64,000 bases of DNA from Enterovibrio qingdaonensis (GTDB lineage Bacteria; Pseudomonadota; Gammaproteobacteria; Enterobacterales; Vibrionaceae), in NCBI RefSeq assembly GCF_028683135.1, contig NZ_JAJUBB010000011.1:124001-188000 (forward strand), read 5' to 3'. The translations under genes were made by a program, and so were the position numbers. Positions 1 to 8,734 of this stretch are shown piece after piece. Under the pieces are notes generated by a model that worked only from the letters and a program-made list of their open reading frames with translations, did not search any database and was not told the origin of the DNA. Each line of letters opens with the position of its first letter. Position 1 is the stretch's first letter.

Positions 1-447
1 CGAGAAGGATGGTACACCATACTCCGCCAACGCTTGTTGATACAAACCAGACTCCATCAAGCTGGTGACACCCATCACCAAAATGTCTTCTGTTTGGCCT
101 TGTTCAGTCGCTGCTGTTTCTTTCAACATGTCGATAAATGGAACGGGGATATCTGACACGATATCTCGGAACAGTTCATGCGCGCTGTTACACGCCAATC
201 CCATTGCCGTTGTTCCCAGATGTTGCATAAGTCTGAGGGTGTAAAGTGCGGTGTCGTATTTGCGCAGCTCTGGCAAATCTGTTGGCAACCATTTTTGGGC
301 AACTTCTTCTGGCTTGTAAGCAAGGCGCGAGTTTCCAAACACCACGTATTCATGTTCAACATGGTTTGGGTAGCTCGCGATTTTGTTCACTAAGTCGACC
401 ATGGCTTCGTTACCCAAACCACCGATAATCCCTATTCTTTGTTTCAT
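1..447 (-). CDS. Aspartate/glutamate racemase family protein (3' end outside window)
   Basis: The first 149 codons of a minus-strand gene are present; it runs off the left edge with no stop. The product begins MKQRIGIIGGLGNEAMVDLV, the nucleotide-like glycine-rich start typical of the Asp/Glu/hydantoin racemase superfamily. It carries the first catalytic-cysteine motif GLACNSAH, with Cys86. These cytoplasmic, cofactor-independent enzymes use two cysteines to racemise an amino acid; the second cysteine would lie in the missing part. It may be a YgeA-like broad-spectrum racemase, but substrate cannot be read from the sequence. The ATG at 447 is preceded on the coding strand by a weak purine-rich stretch. 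Family is fairly sure, function only inferred. Confidence 0.75.
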   Translation of the reverse strand, partial: MKQRIGIIGGLGNEAMVDLVNKIASYPNHVEHEYVVFGNSRLAYKPEEVAQKWLPTDLPELRKYDTALYTLRLMQHLGTTAMGLACNSAHELFRDIVSDIPVPFIDMLKETAATEQGQTEDILVMGVTSLMESGLYQQALAEYGVPSFS

Positions 448-831
448 TGCTTTTCCTGTTACAACTTCTTTGGAGAACACACACGCAAACCCACCCTGCG
501 GAAACCACAAAGTTCATGTTTATTAGCGGCACATGTTGGTCATAGAGATGACATGGATTGCTGAGGTAAATCTCCTGGGGGGGAAAGTGATGCCGAGAAT
601 AACGAGGGAATATGGCTACTCACCTTGATCGGACATCTTCATCTCGATTTTACATTCGAAAAATCAGTGTCCTAAGCGCAATTAAACCAACAAAGGTGAG
701 CCAGTTCAAAAATACGAAATCGCAAAACAAGCAAGAAAATAGGAAGGTAAAAAACGTTAGCAGAAGGGGCGAAAACGGTTTATTTAAATTTAACGCGACG
801 TTTAAAAGGCACCGTAAAAATCAACGTGCGA
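448..831. other. Intergenic region, no gene seen
   Basis: About 380 bases between the racemase start and the end of the rhodanese gene. It should hold the racemase promoter. An open frame on the plus strand (612-887) has a lysine/arginine-rich, low-complexity translation and runs into the rhodanese gene antisense, so I do not accept it. A run of seven G lies near 578-584. No terminator, RNA or operator could be supported. Confidence 0.5.
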
Positions 832-1167
832 TTATTTACCCTCAAGGCCACGCTCGGCTCTGGCATCATCGATACTGCCCGCATTAAACACATTGAGATA
901 ACCCGCACTGTTCAACGCTTCCATTGCTTTACCCGCCCGTACCCCACGCACGCAATACAACCCAATCTCCGTGTTTTTATCAGGATAAAGCCTGCTTACT
1001 TCTTCAACGATATCTTGATGGGCGATCCTTGCATCGCCCTGAATATTATCGAAAAAGTGCTCTACCGCACTGCGTGTGTCTATCCATACCATCTCGGCAT
1101 TGACGACCGCACTAAATAGCAACACAAAGAGGCTCGCCACAATTGGTTTGGTGGTTGAACATGCCAT
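832..1167 (-). CDS. Periplasmic rhodanese-like protein (PspE type)
   Basis: A 111-residue protein with an N-terminal hydrophobic signal (roughly residues 8-24, cleavage near VNA-EM) followed by a single small rhodanese domain. The active-site loop reads YCVRGVRAG with Cys72, comparable to the C-x-x-G-x-R loop of PspE and GlpE. Members move sulfane sulfur from thiosulfate to thiophilic acceptors; an exported single-domain form like this resembles E. coli PspE. No psp operon genes are next to it, so a phage-shock link is not supported. It stands alone between two differently oriented genes. The alternative is a generic single-domain thiosulfate sulfurtransferase. Confidence 0.75.
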   Translation of the reverse strand: MACSTTKPIVASLFVLLFSAVVNAEMVWIDTRSAVEHFFDNIQGDARIAHQDIVEEVSRLYPDKNTEIGLYCVRGVRAGKAMEALNSAGYLNVFNAGSIDDARAERGLEGK

Positions 1168-1365
1168 GTCATTCAGTCCCTCTATTCAGAAACGGTATCG
1201 GAAAAGCTCACGCCCTTTTCCCTTCTCTCTGACATTATCGCTCATGCACGAGTACTGCATTAGATTTATCCACGCTACATCACCTTTACGCAGCTATACG
1301 CGGTTTGACCTTTCTTTACTTAGCATTCACTAACATACGCTTATATTTCCGTAGAGGCGTACCCA

Positions 1366-2712
1366 ATGAACAACACACTTAGGCCAGTCTGGCTGCTCCT
1401 TTCGCTAGTCTCTGCACTATGGTTTTTGGCAGAACCCGAGTTACTCACTTCCACACAGTTTTTCTATTGGCGTGCTGCAATCATTCAGTACTCAGGCATC
1501 ATCTCTATCTTGCTCATGTCATTGACCATGATTCTCGCGCTGCGTTTGCCAATGATTGAGCAATGGACACAAGGATTGGACAAATCCTACCGACTCCACA
1601 AGTGGTTAGGCATTGGAGCCGCAGGATTCGGCATTGCACACTGGCTTTGGTATCAGGTTCCCAAATGGATGGTGATGGCAGCTTGGCTAACCAGACCAAG
1701 CAAACCCAGTGGAGCAAGTTCAGTAGAACCGAGCCAATGGCAAGAGTGGTTGTTGCAACTGCGTGAACCGGCCATGGAAATCGGTGAGAAAGGCTTCTAT
1801 TTGCTGCTGATCTTGGTGGTCGTTTCTCTTTGGGCTGCACTGAAGTACAAACCCTTCAAGCTCTCTCACAAATTAATGGCATTTGCTTACTTGCTGATCG
1901 CATTCCATTCAGCATTGCTACTAAAAGCCAGTTATTGGGCTAATCCAATAAGCTACATCACCCTTGCTGCAATTACGTTGGGTTCAATCGCCGCACTTTA
2001 TAGTTTGTTTGGTTTTGTCGGTCGTCGACAACGCGCTGCTGCAACAGTAACAAGCACATGCTACTTCCCGGCATCACGAACACTGCTATTAAGCCTGAAA
2101 CCAGACGAGAAATGGGCAGGCCACCAAGCAGGACAATTCGCTTACCTTCGTGTCGGACAGGAAGAGCCGCACCCGTTCACGATTGTCTCTTCACCGGAGG
2201 AATCGGAGGTTCGTTTTCTGATTAAGGAACTGGGAGACTTCACCACAGGCTTACATCAACGGATTGCCGCTGGCGATAACGTTGAATTAGAAGGCCCGTA
2301 TGGCAAGCTGAACTTTGATTTTGACAAGAAACAGATTTGGGTTGCTGGCGGTGTCGGTGTCGCCTCTTTTCTCGCCGCCTTAGCGCAACGAAAAACAGCT
2401 TTACAGCACGCTGGCACGAAAAACTTGGCACCTATCCATGTCTATTACAGCACGAGAGACAAAGACGATGAGTTGGAAGCGAAACTGCATGACCTGTGCA
2501 TACAAGAAGGCGTAATACTTCGAATTATTGAAAGCGGTTCAGCTACCCGATTAAATGCCGAACAGTTGCAACAAAACCACGGTGATTTAGCTGATTACGA
2601 GGTGTATTTCTGCGGACCCGAAGCGTTTTCAAAAGCACTGCGATTAACGCTACCGCGTTATGGGTTAGATGTGAAATCGCGTTTTCATGAAGAGCTATTT
2701 GCGATGCGGTAA
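1366..2712 (+). CDS. Ferric-reductase-like transmembrane flavoprotein
   Basis: The 448-residue product has several hydrophobic helices in the first ~215 residues with histidines (for example in LHKWLG and AFHSALL) suited to haem ligation. A C-terminal ferredoxin-reductase module follows. That module has the FAD-contacting HPFTIVSSP motif, the glycine-rich GGVGVASFLAAL NAD(P)-binding turn and the terminal YFCGPEAFSKAL motif. This is the arrangement of bacterial ferric reductase/NOX-like proteins (COG4097 type): electrons pass from cytoplasmic NAD(P)H through FAD and haem across the inner membrane. The acceptor, ferric iron or oxygen, is not determined. The ATG is supported by AGAGG eight bases upstream. 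No siderophore genes adjoin it. Confidence 0.8.
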   Translation: MNNTLRPVWLLLSLVSALWFLAEPELLTSTQFFYWRAAIIQYSGIISILLMSLTMILALRLPMIEQWTQGLDKSYRLHKWLGIGAAGFGIAHWLWYQVPKWMVMAAWLTRPSKPSGASSVEPSQWQEWLLQLREPAMEIGEKGFYLLLILVVVSLWAALKYKPFKLSHKLMAFAYLLIAFHSALLLKASYWANPISYITLAAITLGSIAALYSLFGFVGRRQRAAATVTSTCYFPASRTLLLSLKPDEKWAGHQAGQFAYLRVGQEEPHPFTIVSSPEESEVRFLIKELGDFTTGLHQRIAAGDNVELEGPYGKLNFDFDKKQIWVAGGVGVASFLAALAQRKTALQHAGTKNLAPIHVYYSTRDKDDELEAKLHDLCIQEGVILRIIESGSATRLNAEQLQQNHGDLADYEVYFCGPEAFSKALRLTLPRYGLDVKSRFHEELFAMR

Positions 2713-3178
2713 ATACAAGGCGTGTGCAACGCAGAGTTTGAATAAAGTGAAGGCTTGCATACGCCATGAGTAAAAAGCAGACCATGAAACTAGATCGGTA
2801 GACAAAATACGCATTTGCTAAACGAAATCTCGCCTTGTCGAGCACATTCAAAAAACCGAAATCTCCATAGAGGATCAATTTCATTCTTTTTTCATGCTTA
2901 AGAAATTTTGTATTTCGAAATAGTTATTACGCCCCACCGCCACCAAAATAACCCCTTAAAAACATGCATTTAGTAAAATCACAGTGATGAGTGTAACGTA
3001 CACGCCATTGGCGACGTAGCGACTGTTGTGATCAAAAGAATATGAAACCGCCAAACGTGTCTCTTAAGCGATACATGGCCTCATTCCTTGTGAGGATATC
3101 TCCTTTTATATTTCTCCCTACGGACAAATACCCAAAGAGAAAGACCCGTCAATCTCACCAAAATAAAAGGAAAATACA
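2713..3178. other. Upstream region of the RTX gene
   Basis: A 466-base gap between the ferric-reductase gene and the RTX gene. I see no credible gene: the minus-strand frame at 2543-2884 mostly overlaps the reductase gene and resembles no family. A small palindrome ATTTCGAAAT is at 2911-2920. The long leader suggests regulated transcription of the RTX gene, but no named operator was recognised. Confidence 0.4.
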
Positions 3179-6100
3179 GTGGCCAACATTATCAATGGGA
3201 CAGAGGAAGACGATATCCTACGCGGCACAGTCGGTGTGGATGTTATTTACGGACACGGCGGCGATGATTACATTCAGGCGGACGGCGATACGGATACCGT
3301 GTATGGCGGCGACGGTAACGATACGGTTATCGGCGGTGATGACAACGACATTGTGCACGGTGACGCTGGAAACGACTGGGTTCGCGGTGGTTTTGGTGAC
3401 GATCTGCTCTATGGCGGTGAGGGCGATGACCGCGTAGAAGGCGGATTAGGAAACGACCATCTCGAAGGTGGTGCCGGTAACGATTTGCTGTTTGGCGACG
3501 ATGGCGTGGACACCATCTACGGTGGCGCAGGCGACGATAAAGCGCGCGGCGGCGATGGCAATGACACCGTGCACGGTGGTGATGGTAACGACATCTTATT
3601 TGGCAACGACGGCGATGACGTTGTTAGTGGCGATGCAGGCAACGATGTCCTTTGGGGCGGTCAAGGTTCGGATACCCTTCGCGGCGGCGAAGATAACGAT
3701 TCCCTTTGGGGCGAAGACGGTGCCGATTTCCTTTACGGAGACAATGGCGATGATGCTCTACAAGGTGGGGCTGGCAACGATTACCTCGATGGCGGCTATG
3801 ACAATGACCGTCTTTTCGGGGGTGACGGCAACGACCACCTGATCGGCGATGACGGCACCGACCCAAACGCTGGCTCAGGTTCAAGCGGCGACGGCGGTGT
3901 GAAGCTGGAGGCTGACGGCCCTGCCGTTCAAAGCGGGGCAAATTCGGGCTGGACCACCACCACTGTAACCATTGACGGCGTTCCTTTTGTTGTCACCACA
4001 CAATTTGGCTACAGCGGCACGACCATCATTTCGCGCGTGGAAACCGACGGCACCTTAACCGAAACGGATCGTTTAACCTACAACAACAGTACCAAGACAG
4101 TTGTTTCAACGTCGGCTGGTGACATCACCGGTCAGATTCAGGATGCAGGCCTTTCAGTCGGTGCCTTTGGTAACGGTTTGCACCACTCGAACATTTCCGT
4201 TGTAGATGGCACACCCACCCTGTTCCTCACTTCTCAGAACAGCGGTTCAATTACAACCCTGAACATATCGCCTGAAGGCACGCTGTCATTAGAGGGTGGT
4301 TTATCTAACTTCGGTGGCTCGCAGACGTGGCTGCGTGATGGCATCATCCGTGAAAACGTGGTGTTTGAAGCCAGCGACGGCAGCGAATACGTGTATGTTA
4401 CCCGCCCGTTCCATGACCGCGTGGACATTCTGACCTATGACCCTACAACTGGCGCAATGGCAGAAACAGGGAAATCCGTCGTGGCGGGCGATATTGCGTC
4501 CAGCATCGACATTATCGAGGCTCACGGTCAAACCTTCGCTGTCGCAAGCGGTAATGCCAGCGTACACCTTTATTCGGTCAATGAGGCGACGGGCGATCTT
4601 ACCGCCATTGATACTGAAGCTGTCACCAACGGTTCGGGAAATTCCGTTAATTTTTACCAAACAGCGGATGGAACAACCTATGCCATTACCTCAAGCAGCG
4701 GTGGAGATTACGCATCTGTCTTTGAGTTGAATGCCGATGGTTCACTCACCCTAACCGACACAATAGACGGTGGTGGTGCGTACATGTCGACAGCAGGCTA
4801 TGTGGAAGGTCAACCCGTGTTTGTGATGCCAAATGCAACGGAAGGGGTCGACCTGTTCACCATTGATGAAAATGGCCAGCTTGAGCTTCGTACCACCATT
4901 ACCGATCTGCAAAATGACAACACGCCCCCTGTGATAGTCCAGACTGTCGATGGCAGCTACTTCCTCGTGGACGCTGATGGGCAATCTGCCTCTGTGAAGC
5001 TGGCGGTCGATGACTTTCTTGGCACCGCAGTGAATGACTTGCTTGTGGGTGGGAATGGGGATGATCTGCTCGAGGGCGGTGCCGGCGATGATCAACTGTT
5101 TGGTAACGCAGACAACGACAAACTGTATGGCGGAGACGGTAACGACGTCCTCAAAGGTGACGATGGCGTAGGCTCTGAAATGGGGCTATTTCAAGTCGGC
5201 AGTGCCGTCGCTAATGGCACCAACTATGGTTGGACGACTACCGCCATTGAGATTGATGGTGTGCCTTATGTCCTCACGACATCCTTTGGCTATAGCGGTT
5301 CCGCAATTCTTTCTCGCGTTGAAAACGACGGGACACTGACCGAAACCGACCGCATGACGTTCAACAACAGCACTCAGACAGTGACGACCACGTCGAGTGG
5401 CGACATTACGGCACAAGTGCAAGATGCTGGTCTTTCTGTAGGTGCGATGGGCAACGGCCTGACGCAATCCAACATGGCGTACGTCGACGGTCAAGCGACG
5501 CTTTTCCTCACCTCCCAAAACAGTGGTTCTATCACCACCTGGCACATTTCGGACGACGGCAAACTGTCATTAGACGGTGGTCTGTCCTACTTTGGGGGCT
5601 CCCAAACTTGGCTTCGCGGCGGGATCGTACGCGAAAACGTGGTCTTTGAAACCAATGATGGGACTGAGTACCTCTATGTCACCCGCTCTCAAAACGACCG
5701 CATCGATATCCTGACGTACGATTCCGATACTGGGAAAATTGCTGAAACGGGCAAAACCGTTGACGCTGGCGACCTTGTCTCCGGCATTGATATTATCTCA
5801 ATGGGGGCGCAAACCTTTGTTGCATCAAGTGCCAACGGCAGCGTAAACCTTTATACCGTCAATCGCGTCACTGGCGATCTAACACTGGTCGACACGCAGA
5901 CAGTCACCGCTGGCGGAGGGAATTCGGTCAACTTCTACCAAACCGCGGATGGCGCGACGTATGCCATCACCTCTGGTAACGGCGCAGACTATGCTTCGAT
6001 TTTTGTGGTTGGCGAAAATGGCACACTCACGCTCACTGACACCATTTCAGGGGGCGGTGCTTACATGTCTTCGGCGGGTTATGTAGATGGAGAGCCTGTG

Positions 6101-6718
6101 TTCGTGATGCCAAATGCCACTGAAGGTGTCGACCTTTATACCATCGACAGTGACGGAAAGTTCGTGCATCAACTCCATGTTACAGGCATTGATAACGATA
6201 AAACGCCACCTGTTATCGTACAGACAGAAGACGGCAGCTACTTCCTTGTCGACGCTGATGGCAACGCGGCATCCGTTGAGTTGGGCTTTGGTTACGACAC
6301 CATGTCGATTGAAGGCTATACCAATGACGACGAACTCTATGGCGGTGCGGGTAACGACCAATTAGAAGGTAACCACGGAAACGACAAGCTTGATGGCGGT
6401 GAAGGTAATGACATCTTGCAGGGTAATGACGGTGCTGACTTCCTGACGGGCGGCGCTGGTTTCGATACGCTCACAGGCGGCAAACATGCCGATGTGTTCT
6501 TTTTCGACAGCGAATCCGGCTCGGACACCATTACAGACTTCAACCTGCATGAAGACAGCATCCACATTGATAGCTCGCTAGCCAACAGTGCCGATGCCCT
6601 AACCTACTGGCAAAGCGGTGCGAATACAGTCGTTTCTGTCAACGATGGTGCCGCGACCATTACGCTGGAAAACTTCGATGTTGACCGTGTAACCACAGAC
6701 ATGTTCGATTTTGTCTAA
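3179..6718 (+). CDS. Large RTX calcium-binding protein with duplicated propeller-like module
   Basis: An 1179-residue protein without a Sec signal. It starts at GTG with AAGG about eight bases upstream. Residues ~1-225 are tandem GGxGxDxxx nonapeptides (RTX, Ca2+-binding beta-roll). Residues ~240-610 and ~665-1030 are two copies of the same ~355-residue beta-rich module, separated by a short RTX block. A third RTX block (~1045-1110) is followed by an acidic/aliphatic C-terminus with DTITDFN and a final DMFDFV. That tail is typical of type I secretion substrates. The repeated units (phrases such as LTSQNSGSITT and LTYDxxTG) resemble lactonase-like beta-propeller blades. No HlyB/HlyD/TolC genes lie nearby, so the exporter would be encoded elsewhere. 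Role unknown; adhesin, matrix protein or enzyme are all possible. Confidence 0.85.
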   Translation: MANIINGTEEDDILRGTVGVDVIYGHGGDDYIQADGDTDTVYGGDGNDTVIGGDDNDIVHGDAGNDWVRGGFGDDLLYGGEGDDRVEGGLGNDHLEGGAGNDLLFGDDGVDTIYGGAGDDKARGGDGNDTVHGGDGNDILFGNDGDDVVSGDAGNDVLWGGQGSDTLRGGEDNDSLWGEDGADFLYGDNGDDALQGGAGNDYLDGGYDNDRLFGGDGNDHLIGDDGTDPNAGSGSSGDGGVKLEADGPAVQSGANSGWTTTTVTIDGVPFVVTTQFGYSGTTIISRVETDGTLTETDRLTYNNSTKTVVSTSAGDITGQIQDAGLSVGAFGNGLHHSNISVVDGTPTLFLTSQNSGSITTLNISPEGTLSLEGGLSNFGGSQTWLRDGIIRENVVFEASDGSEYVYVTRPFHDRVDILTYDPTTGAMAETGKSVVAGDIASSIDIIEAHGQTFAVASGNASVHLYSVNEATGDLTAIDTEAVTNGSGNSVNFYQTADGTTYAITSSSGGDYASVFELNADGSLTLTDTIDGGGAYMSTAGYVEGQPVFVMPNATEGVDLFTIDENGQLELRTTITDLQNDNTPPVIVQTVDGSYFLVDADGQSASVKLAVDDFLGTAVNDLLVGGNGDDLLEGGAGDDQLFGNADNDKLYGGDGNDVLKGDDGVGSEMGLFQVGSAVANGTNYGWTTTAIEIDGVPYVLTTSFGYSGSAILSRVENDGTLTETDRMTFNNSTQTVTTTSSGDITAQVQDAGLSVGAMGNGLTQSNMAYVDGQATLFLTSQNSGSITTWHISDDGKLSLDGGLSYFGGSQTWLRGGIVRENVVFETNDGTEYLYVTRSQNDRIDILTYDSDTGKIAETGKTVDAGDLVSGIDIISMGAQTFVASSANGSVNLYTVNRVTGDLTLVDTQTVTAGGGNSVNFYQTADGATYAITSGNGADYASIFVVGENGTLTLTDTISGGGAYMSSAGYVDGEPVFVMPNATEGVDLYTIDSDGKFVHQLHVTGIDNDKTPPVIVQTEDGSYFLVDADGNAASVELGFGYDTMSIEGYTNDDELYGGAGNDQLEGNHGNDKLDGGEGNDILQGNDGADFLTGGAGFDTLTGGKHADVFFFDSESGSDTITDFNLHEDSIHIDSSLANSADALTYWQSGANTVVSVNDGAATITLENFDVDRVTTDMFDFV

Positions 6719-6750
6719 ACCTCGCTCAATCACAGTGAACCAGTAAAAAC

Positions 6751-6777
6751 AAAACGGCTCATCATGAGCCGTTTTTT
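6751..6777 (+). terminator. Rho-independent terminator after the RTX gene
   Basis: Inverted repeat AACGGCTCAT/ATGAGCCGTT with a two-base loop, followed by a T run, about 30 bases after the RTX stop. A strong intrinsic terminator for the plus strand. Confidence 0.85.
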
Positions 6778-6924
6778 AACACGCATCAATCCACAAACTT
6801 TACTCCTTACCCCTTCAATACCCCGCTTATTGACCACCTTATAAAAAGGGCTGATGAAGAGGTGCAACCGCGAGTGATACAATGTCACCGCAATAAACCT
6901 AAAAATTATAAGTAGAAAAACGAC

Positions 6925-7500
6925 ATGACCGAATTCGAAAAGATGCTTGCAGGGAAAGACTTTGACGGCGGTGCAGATTGCATTAACCAAATCCGTCAAA
7001 ATGCTTCCGACTTATTGCAGGCCATTAATCAAAACACCGATGATGCTCAACGTGATGCGCTGTTTCAAAAGCTTATGGGTGCTATTCCAGCATCAAGTAT
7101 TGTTCGTTCCCCATTCTATTGTGAGTTCGGCAAAACGATTTCGATTGGTGAAAAGACCTTCATCAATATGAACGTAACCATGCTGGACGGTGCAAAAATC
7201 ACTATTGGCAACAATGTGTTGATTGGCCCGAACACACAGCTTTACTGTGCTAGCCACGAGTTGAACTATCTCAAACGCCGTAACTGGGAAACCAGCTGTG
7301 CGCCGATAACCATTGAGGATGATGTGTGGATTGGCGGCAATGTGGTGATCAATCAAGGTGTGACCATTGGTGCGCGTTCTGTGATTGCGGCTAACTCCGT
7401 CGTCAATTCCGATGTACCGCCAGATTCTCTGTATGGTGGCACACCCGCTAAGTTGATTCGGGTGATTCATGAGAACGAGCAGGTTCAAGAGAACCAATAA
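6925..7500 (+). CDS. Sugar O-acetyltransferase, maltose acetyltransferase/NodL/LacA family
   Basis: A 191-residue left-handed parallel beta-helix acetyltransferase. It has the N-terminal Mac-type helical segment (residues 1-55) and then hexapeptide repeats such as ISIGEKTFINMNVT and ITIGNNVLIGPN. The conserved catalytic histidine is His111 in YCASHELNY. The C-terminal block with VIAANSVVNSDVPPDSLYGGTPAK is the family coenzyme-A binding end. It transfers acetyl from acetyl-CoA to a sugar hydroxyl in the cytoplasm. It converges on the galETKM operon, and since galactoside acetyltransferases are often lac-linked a LacA-like role is possible; maltose/glucose acetylation is equally likely. The full usual length is present. 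Confidence 0.85.
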   Translation: MTEFEKMLAGKDFDGGADCINQIRQNASDLLQAINQNTDDAQRDALFQKLMGAIPASSIVRSPFYCEFGKTISIGEKTFINMNVTMLDGAKITIGNNVLIGPNTQLYCASHELNYLKRRNWETSCAPITIEDDVWIGGNVVINQGVTIGARSVIAANSVVNSDVPPDSLYGGTPAKLIRVIHENEQVQENQ

Positions 7501-7538
7501 ACCTCGCTAGAACAGTGCTTTCCACCTTCCCCACATAC

Positions 7539-7575
7539 AAAAACACCCCAACGGCACAACCTTTGGGGTGTTTTT
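7539..7575. terminator. Bidirectional terminator between acetyltransferase and galM
   Basis: AAAACACCCCAA and TTGGGGTGTTTTT form a stem flanked by A and T runs, so it can end both the plus-strand acetyltransferase gene and the minus-strand galETKM operon. Confidence 0.85.
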
Positions 7576-7597
7576 CTTTTAATCAAATTTTCAGCGT

Positions 7598-8725
7598 TCA
7601 GCAGTCGAACTGATACACCGTTTGGTACGCGTATTCCTCACCCAGTTTTAAGAAACAACTTGGTTGTTCCCATTCAGGGTGGTTGGGCGAGTCCGGCAGG
7701 AATTGGGTCTCCAGAGCCAAGCCCGCATAGTCGAAGTACGTGCCACCCGAGCGGTTTGGTGTGCCTTCCAACCAGTTGCCGGTGTAGAGCTGCATGGCTG
7801 GTTTGTCCGTAAACACGCTTAGGGTAATGCGCCCATCCGGTGAGGTAACAACAGCGACCGGAGCCTCAGGGTCTCGTTTGGTATCAAACAAATAGCTGTG
7901 GTCGTAGCCTTTCGCGGGGATTTGATCTTCGTCTGACATGATGTCTTGAGCGACCAATTTGGCCTCTCGGAAATCAAAACCCGTGCCTTCCACTGCTTTC
8001 AACTCACCGTGAGGAATACCAACATCATTGGTGGGAAGGTAACGGTCTGCGGCGATCATCAAACGATGCTCTCGGCAATCCGCACCCGACTCTGCCCCCA
8101 TCAAGTTAAAGTAGGCATGATTGGTCAGGTTCACTGGGGTGGTTTTGTCTGTAATTGCCTTGTACCCAATCACCACTTGATTGTCATCGGTCAGTGTATA
8201 GGTCACCGCAGCGTTAACTTTGCCCGGAAAGCCTTGGTCGCCATCATCCGAGACCAACGAGAAGGTCACCGCACTGACTGATTGGGATTCAATGCTCCAG
8301 CGGCGTTTATCAAAGCCTTCCACACCACCGTGCAGCGTGTTTCCCGCTTGGTTAGTTGAGACTTGATAGTCTTGACCATCGATAGAAAAACGGCCTTTGG
8401 CAATACGGTTTGCATAACGGCCAACTGTCACACCCAGAAAGCTTTGGTGCGCAATAAAGTCTGCCATGGTATTTACGCCCAGCAGCACTTCCCTTGCGCC
8501 TTCTGCCAAAGACACTTGGCAGCTCAACCATGTTGCACCGATGTCCATCAGCACCACTTGCATGCCGTGGCTGTTTTGCAGCGTAACAAGGTTTGCAGGC
8601 TGGCCATCAAACGCCGCCTGCGATGTCATTCCTTGCACTAGTGATTGCTCCATCGTTAACCTTTGGTCCAGCTTTAACCCTTGGTCCAGCTTTAACCCTT
8701 GGTCCAGCGAAAGTCCTTGGTCCAT
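7598..8725 (-). CDS. galM: Galactose mutarotase (aldose 1-epimerase) with repetitive N-terminal extension
   Basis: Converts beta-D-galactose to the alpha anomer used by GalK. From about residue 35 it aligns with E. coli GalM throughout: DGQPANLVTLQNSHGMQVVLMDIGATW, GRYANRIA, GFDKRRW, DDGDQGFPG, NLTNHAYFNL (catalytic His) and the late LETQFLPDSPNHPEW with the catalytic Glu. At 375 residues it is ~30 longer than E. coli GalM. The extra N-terminus consists of LDQGLK-type repeats coded by an 18-base tandem repeat. The start at 8725 has AAGGA six bases upstream, right after the galK stop, so the extension is probably translated; ATG at 8629 is the alternative start that would give normal length. 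Last gene of galETKM. Confidence 0.93.
   Translation of the reverse strand: MDQGLSLDQGLKLDQGLKLDQRLTMEQSLVQGMTSQAAFDGQPANLVTLQNSHGMQVVLMDIGATWLSCQVSLAEGAREVLLGVNTMADFIAHQSFLGVTVGRYANRIAKGRFSIDGQDYQVSTNQAGNTLHGGVEGFDKRRWSIESQSVSAVTFSLVSDDGDQGFPGKVNAAVTYTLTDDNQVVIGYKAITDKTTPVNLTNHAYFNLMGAESGADCREHRLMIAADRYLPTNDVGIPHGELKAVEGTGFDFREAKLVAQDIMSDEDQIPAKGYDHSYLFDTKRDPEAPVAVVTSPDGRITLSVFTDKPAMQLYTGNWLEGTPNRSGGTYFDYAGLALETQFLPDSPNHPEWEQPSCFLKLGEEYAYQTVYQFDC
8658..8724 (-). repeat. 18-base tandem repeats in the start of galM
   Basis: Units of the form TTGGTCCAGCTTTAACCC (plus-strand view) occur about three and a half times in a row, the outer ones degenerate. They encode LDQGLK-like hexapeptides and keep frame because 18 is a multiple of three. 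Two of the copies are identical, indicating recent slippage or unequal exchange. Confidence 0.85.
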
Positions 8726-8734
8726 CGTCGTTCC

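Noticed and set aside
612-887. Plus-strand open frame of 91 codons
   Set aside because: Basic low-complexity translation, no ribosome site, overlaps the rhodanese gene antisense.
3042-3941. Alternative frames within the RTX repeats
   Set aside because: Periodic GGxGxD coding produces long open frames in other phases; their translations are Met/Thr- or Arg-rich shadows.
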